DNA of 64,000 nucleotides from DATBGO01 sp050011895 (lineage in GTDB: Bacteria > Actinomycetota > Actinomycetes > Streptosporangiales > Streptosporangiaceae), in NCBI GenBank assembly GCA_050011895.1, contig JBEKIF010000006.1, forward strand, positions 1-64,000. Reading direction: 5' to 3'. Below the pieces are notes generated by a model. That model was not told where the DNA came from, did no database searches, and saw nothing but the letters and a program-made list of their open reading frames with translations. Within the stretch, counting starts at the first letter, position 1. Every line of letters begins with the position of its first letter. Both the position numbers and the translations under genes were made by a program. Below, piece after piece: positions 16,557 to 24,269 of the stretch.

Positions 16557-17153
16557 ATGCCACCTGTGAACTCCAAGCATTCGAAGCGCCTGGGTCACCC
16601 GCTCGTCTTTGATACGCGCGCGCTCGGCCCTGGTTCTGCGGTCCGGTATGCCCGTACCGCGCCCGCCCCGGGCGATCTGGCGGTCGAGCTTGCCAGCATT
16701 CCCGAGGGTTCGGAGCTGGCGCTTGACGTCCAGCTCGAGGGCGTCTCCGAGGGCGTACTCGCCACCGTAACCGTCCGGGCACCGCTGGCCGGAGAGTGCG
16801 CGCGGTGCCTGGAGCCGGTCTCGTCGACGACTGAGGTCGGGTTCCGTGAGTTGTTCGGCTACGAGGCGAGCGAGGAAGGCGGGTATCTTCTGAACGGAGA
16901 CCTGCTCGATCTGGAGCCTGCCCTGCGCGACGCGCTGGTGCTGGAGCTGCCGCTCGCGCCGCTGTGCGCCGATGACTGCGCTGGGCTCTGCGTCGAATGC
17001 GGCGTGCGGCTGGCCGAGGCGGGCCCTGGTCATGGACATGCCCAGCCAGATATCGATGCCGATACTGGCGGGGAATTCGGTACCGGCAGCGAATTGCTGC
17101 TGGATGATACCCCGGCCGGGTCACCCGGGCCGGGGAGAAGGAAGGAGCGCTGA
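16557..17153 (+). CDS. DUF177 (YceD-like) protein
   Basis: A 198-residue member of the DUF177 family, typically encoded just upstream of rpmF and linked to ribosome/23S rRNA biogenesis. It has GECARCLEPV near residue 80 and a second cysteine pair in CADDCAGLCVECG at about 140-152, together a probable metal site. The C-terminal 40 residues are a Gly/Pro/Asp-rich tail. The stop is one base before the rpmF start, so the pair is translationally coupled. Confidence 0.93.
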   Translation: MPPVNSKHSKRLGHPLVFDTRALGPGSAVRYARTAPAPGDLAVELASIPEGSELALDVQLEGVSEGVLATVTVRAPLAGECARCLEPVSSTTEVGFRELFGYEASEEGGYLLNGDLLDLEPALRDALVLELPLAPLCADDCAGLCVECGVRLAEAGPGHGHAQPDIDADTGGEFGTGSELLLDDTPAGSPGPGRRKER

Positions 17154-17154
17154 G

Positions 17155-17331
17155 GTGGCGGTCCCCAAGCGGAGAATGTCGCGCAGCAACACCAGGTCGC
17201 GCCGGTCCCAGTGGAAGGCCGCGGCACCCCAGCTCGTGACCTGCCCGCAGTGCCGTGACCCGAAGCTGCCTCATCGGGCGTGCCCAACCTGCGGTACCTA
17301 CAACCGCCGCCAGGTGGTCACTCCTTCCTGA
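17155..17331 (+). CDS. rpmF: 50S ribosomal protein L32
   Basis: 58 residues with AVPKRRMSRSNTRSRRSQWK at the N-terminus and a complete zinc ribbon (CPQCRDPKLPHRACPTCG). The GTG start at 17155 follows GGAG. It is coupled to the upstream DUF177 gene and followed by rnc. Confidence 0.97.
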   Translation: MAVPKRRMSRSNTRSRRSQWKAAAPQLVTCPQCRDPKLPHRACPTCGTYNRRQVVTPS

Positions 17332-17384
17332 CCGCGCTCTTGGTGCGCGGCCGGTGCGGCGTGCGCTGCGGAGAGGAGGAGGCC

Positions 17385-18290
17385 GTGCCGAGCGCATCGA
17401 GTCGCGGCGGAGCCCCCGAGGCTGACGCCGCCGACCTGCTGCGTGCCCTTGAGGTGCCGCTCGGCGCCGAATTGCTTGAGCGCGCCCTGACGCACCGGTC
17501 TTTCGCGTACGAGAACGGCGGCTTGCCGACCAACGAGCGGCTCGAGTTCCTCGGCGATTCAGTGCTCGGCCTCATCGTGACCGACACGCTGTTCCGCGAG
17601 TACCCCGACCTGCCTGAGGGGCAGCTCGCAAAGCTGCGCGCGGCCGTGGTTAACATGCGCGCGCTGGCCGGAGTGGCCCGCGGCTTGCGCCTCGGCAGCT
17701 ATGTCCGGCTCGGCAAAGGCGAGGAAGGCACCGGGGGCAGGGACAAGTCATCGATCCTGGCCGACACGCTCGAAGCCGTGCTCGGCGCCGTCTACCTCGA
17801 CCGCGGCCTCGCAGCGGCCGACGCCCTCGTGCACCGGCTCTTCGATCCCGTCATCGCGCGCTCGGCCAGGCTGGGCGCGGGCCTGGACTGGAAGACGTCG
17901 CTGCAGGAGCTGACCGCCGCCGAGATACTCGGCGTGCCGGAGTACCACGTCGACGAGAGCGGCCCCGACCACCAGAAATCGTTCCGGGCGTGGGTCCGGA
18001 TCGGCGGCCGCACGTACGGTGAGGGCGAGGGACATTCCAAGAAGGAGGCCGAGCAGCAGGCCGCCGAGGCCGCGTGGACCTCGATCAGCGAGGGCGGTGC
18101 CCAGCCTGCTAACGGCGGCGGCGCCGCGCGGGCCGGGAACGGCAGCGGCGGTGCCAAGCCTGCCGACGGCGGGGGAGGCGCGCCGCAGGCCGACAATGGC
18201 GGGAACCGCGCTCAGGCCGCGCCGAATGGCAACGGCGAGGGCCGTGCCGCCAGCGGGGAGGGCCGTACCGCCAGCGAGGACCGGGACTAG
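17385..18290 (+). CDS. rnc: Ribonuclease III with a low-complexity tail
   Basis: Double-strand-specific RNase that processes rRNA and other structured RNAs. The catalytic signature NERLEFLGDSVLGL is at residues 47-60 and DTLEAVLGAVYLDRG near 127. A double-stranded RNA-binding domain follows (DWKTSLQELTA to EGEGHSKKEAEQQAAEAAW, about 168-237). The final 60-70 residues are Gly/Ala/Asn-rich repeats such as GGGAARAGNGSGGAKPADGG. The GTG start at 17385 follows GGAGAGGAGGAGG; an upstream GTG at 17343 lacks this. It ends three bases before mutM. Confidence 0.95.
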   Translation: MPSASSRGGAPEADAADLLRALEVPLGAELLERALTHRSFAYENGGLPTNERLEFLGDSVLGLIVTDTLFREYPDLPEGQLAKLRAAVVNMRALAGVARGLRLGSYVRLGKGEEGTGGRDKSSILADTLEAVLGAVYLDRGLAAADALVHRLFDPVIARSARLGAGLDWKTSLQELTAAEILGVPEYHVDESGPDHQKSFRAWVRIGGRTYGEGEGHSKKEAEQQAAEAAWTSISEGGAQPANGGGAARAGNGSGGAKPADGGGGAPQADNGGNRAQAAPNGNGEGRAASGEGRTASEDRD

Positions 18291-18293
18291 CTC

Positions 18294-19145
18294 GTGCCAG
18301 AGCTGCCGGAGGTCGAGGTTGTCCGCCGCGGCCTGCAGAGCCAGGTAGCCGGCCGGACGATTGATCAGGTCGAGCTCCTGCACCCGCGAGTTGCCCGGCG
18401 CTACGCGGCTGGCCAGCATGACTTCGCCGCCGTGGTGGCGGGCCGCACCATCACCGGCGCGCGGCGGCGGGGTAAGTACCTGTGGCTGCCGATGGGCGAG
18501 GACGCGCTGCTTGCCCATCTGGGCATGAGCGGACAGCTGACTGTCGGCGATCCGGCGCGACCGCTTTCGCCGCACGACCGCGCCCGGTTCACCTTTGCCG
18601 ACGCCGGTCCCGACCTGCGCTTCACTGACCAGCGAACCTTTGGCCACCTCTGCTTCTGCCCTGGCGGCGCCGTGCTGCCCGGGGTCATCGCGCATATCGC
18701 TCCCGATCCGCTCGAGCCTGGCTTCGACCTGGCAGCTCTCACTGCCAGGCTGCGGGGCCGCCGCAGCGGCATCAAGCGAGCGCTGCTCGATCAGTCGCTG
18801 GTCAGCGGGATCGGCAACATCTACGCCGACGAGGCACTCTGGCGGGCGCGGCTGCACTGGGCGCGCCCGGCTGACACGCTTAGGCGCAGCGAGGTCGCGC
18901 TGGTGATCAAATCGGCCCAGGAGATCTTCGCCTCCGCGCTGGCGGTCGGCGGCACCTCCTTCGACAGCCTGTATGTGAATGTCAACGGGGAGAGCGGTTA
19001 CTTCGACCGGTCGCTGGCCGTATACGGACGGGCCGGCCAGCCATGCCGCAGGTGCGGTACTGCGGTGCGGCGCGATCCGTTCATGAACAGGTCCTCGTTC
19101 AGCTGTCCGAAGTGCCAGCCCCGCCCCCGCAGAGGACGCTGGTGA
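18294..19145 (+). CDS. mutM: Formamidopyrimidine-DNA glycosylase
   Basis: Excises 8-oxoguanine and nicks the site. 283 residues: the catalytic N-terminal PELPEVEVVRRGL, central GKYLWLPMGEDALLAHLGMSG, DQSLVSGIGNIYADEALW, and a C-terminal zinc finger (CRRCGTAVRRDPFMNRSS to CPKC). All key residues are present. The GTG start is three bases after rnc, and the stop overlaps acyP in a GTGA. Confidence 0.97.
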   Translation: MPELPEVEVVRRGLQSQVAGRTIDQVELLHPRVARRYAAGQHDFAAVVAGRTITGARRRGKYLWLPMGEDALLAHLGMSGQLTVGDPARPLSPHDRARFTFADAGPDLRFTDQRTFGHLCFCPGGAVLPGVIAHIAPDPLEPGFDLAALTARLRGRRSGIKRALLDQSLVSGIGNIYADEALWRARLHWARPADTLRRSEVALVIKSAQEIFASALAVGGTSFDSLYVNVNGESGYFDRSLAVYGRAGQPCRRCGTAVRRDPFMNRSSFSCPKCQPRPRRGRW

Positions 19146-19423
19146 GCAGCCAGCCGGCCCGGCTCACCGCCTGGGTGGACGGCCGTGTCCAGGGTGTCGG
19201 CTTCCGATGGTGGGTCCGTGCCAGGGCAGTTGAGCGCGGGCTGGCCGGCTTTGCGGAAAATCTTGTCGACGGCCGGGTCAAGGTGATGGCGGAAGGCCCG
19301 GCAGATGGCTGCAGCGAGCTGCTGGCCCTGCTGTCAAGCGGGCGGACCCCGGGCTGGGTGCGCCGGGTAACGCATCGATGGGACGAACCCGGCGGCGGCA
19401 TCAGCGGTTTTACCGAGCGTTGA
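19142..19423 (+). CDS. acyP: Acylphosphatase
   Basis: Small enzyme hydrolysing acyl phosphates. 93 residues, with the phosphate-binding loop GRVQGVGFRWW (catalytic arginine) and the asparagine in GFAENLVDGRVKVMAEG. The GTG start overlaps the mutM stop, so it is coupled to the repair gene. This rnc-mutM-acyP-smc order is common in actinobacteria. Confidence 0.93.
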   Translation: MSSQPARLTAWVDGRVQGVGFRWWVRARAVERGLAGFAENLVDGRVKVMAEGPADGCSELLALLSSGRTPGWVRRVTHRWDEPGGGISGFTER

Positions 19424-19511
19424 CCGGCATTTTTGTTCGGCTAGCGGTGGCCGCGTATTGGGTTACTGCTTGCTGGCGCGGGTCTCCAGACACCCGCGTG
19501 ACCTGCACGAT

Positions 19512-19526
19512 CGGTCAACTTGACCG
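19512..19526. promoter_or_regulatory. 15-bp palindrome, possible operator
   Basis: CGGTCAA-C-TTGACCG is a perfect inverted repeat with a one-base centre. It lies about 110 bases upstream of the 62-residue gene in a 215-base intergenic region. It includes a TTGACC that could serve as a -35 box, but I see no matching -10. Confidence 0.35.
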
Positions 19527-19638
19527 GATACCCCGCGCGGTGGGACCATGTAGGAGTTACTTGCGCGCAGGGCTGCGCTTTCTTTTCGCATATGCATGCG
19601 CGCCCACTCTGGTCACTCAGTGTGGAGGACCTTAAACA

Positions 19639-19827
19639 ATGGCGAAGGCTCTGTACGGCCACGTCGGCGGGCCGGATCCCCGCATGGTCTCTGAGATGCG
19701 TCGTCTTCAGCAACGTGTGCGTGACCTGGAAGCCGAGCTTGTCAGGCTTCAGGAGGAGAACGACGTGCTCGCTGCCGAAGTCGGCCAGGACCTGCTGATC
19801 CCGGTACGCGTGCCTGCGCTCGCCTAG
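19639..19827 (+). CDS. Conserved actinobacterial small coiled-coil protein
   Basis: 62 residues: MAKALYGHVGGPDPRMVSEM, then a heptad-patterned helix (RRLQQRVRDLEAELVRLQEE), then a short hydrophobic tail. I recall near-identical small proteins encoded next to smc in other actinobacteria; their role is unknown to me. GGAGG nine to ten bases upstream supports the ATG. A hairpin follows 19 bases after the stop, so it is a monocistronic unit. Its small size and coiled coil suggest a dimeric scaffold or DNA-associated factor, but that is inference. Confidence 0.85.
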   Translation: MAKALYGHVGGPDPRMVSEMRRLQQRVRDLEAELVRLQEENDVLAAEVGQDLLIPVRVPALA

Positions 19828-19845
19828 CGAGCAAGGGCTGGCCAC

Positions 19846-19888
19846 GACGAAGCGGAGGGGCGTCTCACACCGGGCGTCCCTCTTCGTC
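19846..19888 (+). terminator. Hairpin terminator after the small coiled-coil gene
   Basis: GACGAAG-C-GGAGGGGCG pairs with CGTCCCTCTTCGTC across a 12-base loop, with one bulge. It begins 19 bases after the stop. Confidence 0.7.
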
Positions 19889-19983
19889 TGTCGCGGTCCG
19901 GCTTGCCCGGCGTCTGCTCGCTCGGCGGTTTAACCCTGCCCAGCAACCGGCAGTTCGTCCGGTAGCTGCGGCATCGGCGGGTG

Positions 19984-20153
19984 CTACAGCCCGGCCGGCC
20001 GCTGCAGCGTGGGCGCAGCACGCCCCGCGATCCGGTACTTTCCCGGCAGAACGCCCTCTTCCACGAGCCCGTAAGCGGCTGCGGCCGCAGCCGCCGCGCC
20101 GCAGGCAAGCCGAGCCCGGCGACGAGCAAGCGTCGGCGCGAAATACTACGCAT
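19984..20153 (-). pseudogene. Frameshifted N-terminal remnant of a Tat-exported alpha/beta-hydrolase
   Basis: From ATG at 20151-20153 the minus strand encodes MRSISRRRLLVAGLGL, a twin-arginine-like leader. A one-base frame change near 20105 is needed to continue as CGAAAAAAAYGLVEEGVLPGKYRIAG before a TAG at 19984-19986. The joined product matches my memory of the start of actinobacterial secreted esterases, which share a leader followed by a VEEGVLPGKYR-like segment. The catalytic domain is missing. I read this as a decayed gene stump, not a translated protein. Confidence 0.55.
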
Positions 20154-20519
20154 CAGTACAGATCATGACAGAATGACACGGGAGAGGCGTTGCCGGTCCG
20201 CGCGGATCCACAGCGGTGACTGTAGCGCGCGGTAAGGTGCGGAGGAGGCGGGCGGAGGGGGCGGTCAGCCCGGCTCCGGCGCCCCGTCGGGTGGAGCAGC
20301 TGTACTTCATGATCATGATGGTTAGGGGGGCCAGGACCCCCGCTATCCGACCGTGATCATGAAACGCGCGTCGGTCCTGGCGGGTACGGCGCAGCGAAGC
20401 GGCGCAGCGAAGCGCAGCAAGGGGAGGCCCCGGAGCGGCGGGCAGCCGCAGCCGGTCCCGCGAAGCAGTGCTGGGCGGACAGTGCCACCATGCCAGTGGC
20501 TGAGGAGGAGATCCGGCGG
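20154..20519. other. smc upstream region
   Basis: Contains the 58-bp hairpin and, at 20390-20425, a run of GCGAAGCGGCGCAGCGAAGC repeats. GAGGAGGAG at about 20502-20510 is the smc ribosome-binding site. No clear -35/-10 pair found. Confidence 0.4.
20306..20363. repeat. 58-bp near-perfect hairpin upstream of smc
   Basis: TTCATGATCA (20306-20315) and TGATCATGAA (20354-20363) are perfect inverted repeats. The interior continues the pairing, GGTTAGGGGGG against CCCCCGCTATCC, so nearly the whole element folds. It is AT-rich at the arms, unlike its surroundings. It may be a terminator for upstream transcription, a protein-binding site or a small mobile repeat. Confidence 0.75.
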
Positions 20520-23500
20520 GTGTACCTGAAAACCCTCACCCTGCGCGGGTTCAAGTCCTTCGCGTCAGCGACCTCGCTTCGTTTCGAGCCGGGCATCACC
20601 TGCGTTGTCGGGCCCAACGGGTCAGGCAAGTCCAACGTGGTGGACGCGTTCTCCTGGGTGATGGGCGAGCAGGGCGTCAAGCCGCTGCGCGGCGGCAAGA
20701 TGGAGGACGTCGTCTTCGCCGGCACGGCGGGCCGGCCGCCGCTTGGCCGCGCCGAGGTCTCGCTGACCATCGACAACAGCGACGGTACGCTGCCGATCGA
20801 CTACGCCGAGGTCACGATCAGCCGGCTGCTGTTCCGGTCAGGCCAGAGCGAGTACGCGATCAACGGTGACCAGTGCAGGCTGCTGGATGTCCAGGAACTG
20901 CTCTCCGACACCGGCCTCGGCCGCGAGATGCACGTGATCGTGAGCCAGGGCCACCTGGACGAGGTGCTGAACGCCGGCCCCGAGGCGCGGCGGGCGCTGA
21001 TCGAGGAGGCCGCCGGGGTCCTCAAGCACCGCAAGCGCAAGGAGAAAGCCCTCCGCAAGCTGGAGGCGATGCAGGCCAACCTGACCAGGCTGGTTGACCT
21101 GACCACCGAGCTCGGCCGCCGCCTCAAGCCGCTCGGCAGGCAGGCACAGATTGCCCGCAAGGCCGCGGTCATCCAGGCCGACCTGCGCGATGCCAGGCTG
21201 CGCTTGCACGCCGATGACTACACCACGCTCGCTGCCGAGCTCGAGCGCAGCCAGACCGACGAGGCGGCCAGCGCCGCCAGGCGCACGGCGGTGGAGACCG
21301 AGCTCGCCGCCGCCCGCGTGATCGAGGCCGAGCTGGACGCCGCCGAGCATCTGCATGCGCCGCGACTGGCCGCTGCGCAGGAGGCATACTTCGCGCTCTC
21401 CGGGCTTGCCGAGCGGCTTCGCGGCGTGGCCAGCCTGGCCAGGGAGCGCCACAAGCACCTGACGGCCCCGCCGGAGCCGCAGCGGCCCGGCCGGGACCCT
21501 GACGAGCTCGACCAGGAAGCCGCGCGGCTGCGCGGCGAGGAGGCCGCGCTCAGCGTGCGGCTGGCCGCCGCGCGCGAACAGCTGGCTGCCGCAGTGGCCG
21601 GCCGGACCGCCGCCGAGGCTGCGCTGGCCGAGACCGAGCGGCGGCTGGCGGCCGATGCCCGCGCCGCCGCGCAGCGTGCCGAGCGGCTGGCCCAACTGCG
21701 CAGCCAGGTCGGCGCCGCGCAGAGCAGGCTGACTGCCGCCCAGGAGGAGGCCGGGCGGCTGGCCAGGGCGTTCGCCCAGGCACGAGCGCGGGCCGAGCGT
21801 GCCCAGCACGACTATGGCGAATTGCAGGATCTCGTCTCTGGCCGGGAAGAGGGCCGCGCCGACCTCGCCACCGCGCATGAGCGCGCCGCCGCCGCGCTCA
21901 CCCAGGCGTCCGCGCGCGTCGCCGACCTACGGGCGGCCGAGCGACAGGCCAGCGGCACCCATGCGGCATTGCGGGCGCGCAGCGAGGCACTGCACGAGGC
22001 GGTCAGGCGCGGGGTCGATGCTTCCGGCGCGCTGCTCGCCGAGCCGGGCAGGTTCACCGGGGTACTTGGCTCGCTGGCCGCCCTGCTCACCGTGGAGGAC
22101 GGGGCAGCCGACCCGATCGCGGCCGCGCTCGGTGCGGCGGCAGGCGCGGTAGCCGTTGACGGGCTCGACGCGGCCGCGGACATCCTGGCCGCGCTGAAGC
22201 GCGACAGTGCCGGGCGGGCCGACCTGGTGATCGCGTGCGAGCCGCCGCGAACCGGGCGCCCGGCGGCCGGCGCCAACTCCGGCGATGGCGACCCCGGCGG
22301 CCAGTCCGGATGCAGGGCTTCTGCGGCCGGCTCGGGAACGGCCGGCGGCGATGCGGGCGGCCGGGGCGGATCCGGGGCTCCTGCGGCCGGCTCGGGAGCG
22401 GCCGGCGGCGATGCGGGCGACCGGGGCGGACGAGCCGTTATCCGCGCCCTTGATCTTGTGAAAGCCCCTGCCGAGCTCGCGCATGCGGTCGAGCAGCTGC
22501 TGGACGGGATATTCGTCGCTGGCGACTTGGCCGAGGGCCTTGAGGCGGTCCGGGCCGATCCTGAGCTGCGGATCGTGACCAGGGACGGTGACCTGATCGG
22601 CGCGCACTGGGCGCGCGGCGGGTCGGCGGGCGCGCCGAGCCTGCTCGGGCTCCGGGCGGCCGCGCAGGAAGCCGAAGGCCGCCTCGGCGAGGCCGAGAGC
22701 CGGTGCCAGCGGGCCGAGCGTGACCTGACGGACGCGATCGAGGAAGAGCAGGCGGCCCGCCGCGGACTGGCCGAGGCGCTGGCTGGCCTGCATGAGGCCG
22801 ATGCCGCCGCGGCGGAGACATCGGGCAGGCTCGGCTCGCTGGCCGGCGCGGCGCGGGCGGCCAGGGACGAGGCGGGCCGGATGGCAGCGGCGATAGCGGC
22901 AGCCGAGCAGGCGCGCGAGCGGGACCTGGCGAAGCTGGCTGACGCCCAGGCCAGGCTGGCCAAGCAGGAGGCTGAGCCGGAGACGGCGGCAGGCCGCGAG
23001 CCAGGTGACGACAAGAGCGTCCTCGCCGAGAATGCCGTGGCCGCGCGCAACGCCGAGATGGACGCCCGGCTTGAGGTGCGGACTGTCGAGGAGCGGCTGC
23101 GCGCTATCGCGGGCCGCGGTGAGGCATTGGCGGCAGCGGCCGTAGCGGAGCGGCAGGCCATCGCGCGCGCCGCCGCCCGCCGCCAGCGGGCCGCGCGGGA
23201 AGCGGCGGTGGCCAGCGCTGTCGCGACGGCGGCCGCGTTCGCGCTGACGAAGATCGAGGACTCCAGGTCGGCCGCTGATGAGCAGCGCCAGGCGGCCGAG
23301 CTCGCCAGCCGGGAGCGCGGCGGCGAGCTCGCGGCGATCCGGGTGCGGATCAGGGAATTCTCCGACGAGCTCGACAACGTGGTGGACAGCGCGCACGGTG
23401 CCGAGATTGCCCGGGCCGGCCAGCAGATGCGGCTCGACCAGATCGCCGGGCGGGCGGCCGAAGAGTTCGGCGTGGACCCGGCCGCGCTGATCGCCGAGTA

Positions 23501-24218
23501 CGGTCCTCAGCTGCTGGTTCCCGGCCCTGACGACGACGCCGCGCCGGCTCCCTACGACCGGGCTGTCCAGGAGCGGCGCGCGCAGCAGGCGCAGCGCCTG
23601 CTTGATCAGCTCGGCAAGGTCAACCCGCTGGCGCTCGAAGAGTTCGCGGCGCTCGAAGAGCGGCACGCGTTCCTGGTCACTCAGCTCGAGGACCTGAAGA
23701 AGACCAGGCGAGACCTGCTGACCGTGATCAAGGAGGTCGACGACCGGGTCCAGCAGGTGTTCGCCGCGGCGTTCGAGGACACCGCGCGGGAGTTCGAGCG
23801 GATCTTCGGCCGGCTCTTCCCCGGCGGCGAAGGGAGGCTGCTGCTGACCGAGCCCGACGACATGCTGGCGACCGGGATCGACTTCGAGGCGCGGCCGCCA
23901 GGCAAGAAGGTCAAGCGGCTGTCGCTGCTGTCCGGCGGCGAGCGTGCGCTTACCGCGATCGCGTTCCTGGTGGCGATCTTCAAGGCCCGGCCATCGCCGT
24001 TCTACGTCCTCGACGAGGTCGAGGCGGCGCTGGACGACGTCAACTTGCAGCGGCTGCTGGAGATCTTCGAGGAGCTCAGGGAGAGCTCGCAGCTGATCAT
24101 TGTTACGCACCAGAAGAGGACCATGGAGGTAGCTGACTCGCTCTACGGGGTCAGCATGCGGGGCGACGGGGTTTCAGCAGTGATCAGCCAGCGGCTCAGG
24201 GAGCGGGAAAGCGCCTGA
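20520..24218 (+). CDS. smc: Chromosome segregation protein SMC with an insertion in the hinge
   Basis: Large ATPase of the condensin-like complex that organises the chromosome. About 1232 residues: Walker A GPNGSGKSN at 31-39, two long coiled-coil arms rich in Ala/Glu/Arg, a central hinge (about 500-680), the ABC signature LSLLSGGERAL near 1135 and Walker B FYVLDEVEAALDD near 1161. Inside the hinge, about residues 577-638 form a Gly/Ala-rich insertion containing two 20-residue units encoded by an exact 60-bp duplication. I use the GTG at 20520, which gives the usual start (VYLKTLTLRGFKSFAS) and follows GAGGAGGAG; an ATG ten codons upstream overlaps that signal. ftsY follows 51 bases later. 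Confidence 0.97.
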   Translation: MYLKTLTLRGFKSFASATSLRFEPGITCVVGPNGSGKSNVVDAFSWVMGEQGVKPLRGGKMEDVVFAGTAGRPPLGRAEVSLTIDNSDGTLPIDYAEVTISRLLFRSGQSEYAINGDQCRLLDVQELLSDTGLGREMHVIVSQGHLDEVLNAGPEARRALIEEAAGVLKHRKRKEKALRKLEAMQANLTRLVDLTTELGRRLKPLGRQAQIARKAAVIQADLRDARLRLHADDYTTLAAELERSQTDEAASAARRTAVETELAAARVIEAELDAAEHLHAPRLAAAQEAYFALSGLAERLRGVASLARERHKHLTAPPEPQRPGRDPDELDQEAARLRGEEAALSVRLAAAREQLAAAVAGRTAAEAALAETERRLAADARAAAQRAERLAQLRSQVGAAQSRLTAAQEEAGRLARAFAQARARAERAQHDYGELQDLVSGREEGRADLATAHERAAAALTQASARVADLRAAERQASGTHAALRARSEALHEAVRRGVDASGALLAEPGRFTGVLGSLAALLTVEDGAADPIAAALGAAAGAVAVDGLDAAADILAALKRDSAGRADLVIACEPPRTGRPAAGANSGDGDPGGQSGCRASAAGSGTAGGDAGGRGGSGAPAAGSGAAGGDAGDRGGRAVIRALDLVKAPAELAHAVEQLLDGIFVAGDLAEGLEAVRADPELRIVTRDGDLIGAHWARGGSAGAPSLLGLRAAAQEAEGRLGEAESRCQRAERDLTDAIEEEQAARRGLAEALAGLHEADAAAAETSGRLGSLAGAARAARDEAGRMAAAIAAAEQARERDLAKLADAQARLAKQEAEPETAAGREPGDDKSVLAENAVAARNAEMDARLEVRTVEERLRAIAGRGEALAAAAVAERQAIARAAARRQRAAREAAVASAVATAAAFALTKIEDSRSAADEQRQAAELASRERGGELAAIRVRIREFSDELDNVVDSAHGAEIARAGQQMRLDQIAGRAAEEFGVDPAALIAEYGPQLLVPGPDDDAAPAPYDRAVQERRAQQAQRLLDQLGKVNPLALEEFAALEERHAFLVTQLEDLKKTRRDLLTVIKEVDDRVQQVFAAAFEDTAREFERIFGRLFPGGEGRLLLTEPDDMLATGIDFEARPPGKKVKRLSLLSGGERALTAIAFLVAIFKARPSPFYVLDEVEAALDDVNLQRLLEIFEELRESSQLIIVTHQKRTMEVADSLYGVSMRGDGVSAVISQRLRERESA
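22321..22440. repeat. 60-bp in-frame tandem duplication in the smc hinge
   Basis: Two units of exactly 60 bp (22321-22380 and 22381-22440) start with CTGCGGCCGGCTCGGGAACG and the same with one base changed. They stay alike through GGCGGCGATGCGGGCG and diverge only in the last 10 bases. They encode an insertion in the hinge. Confidence 0.9.
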
Positions 24219-24269
24219 GATCCGCCTCGGACGCTGGCGGCTGGCCCGGTCTGTCAGACTAGGGCGGTC

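Noticed and set aside
21927..24110. Very long minus-strand open frame opposite smc
   Set aside because: High GC makes antisense frames open; the translation is Arg/Pro/Gly-rich without domains, whereas the plus strand is a clear SMC.
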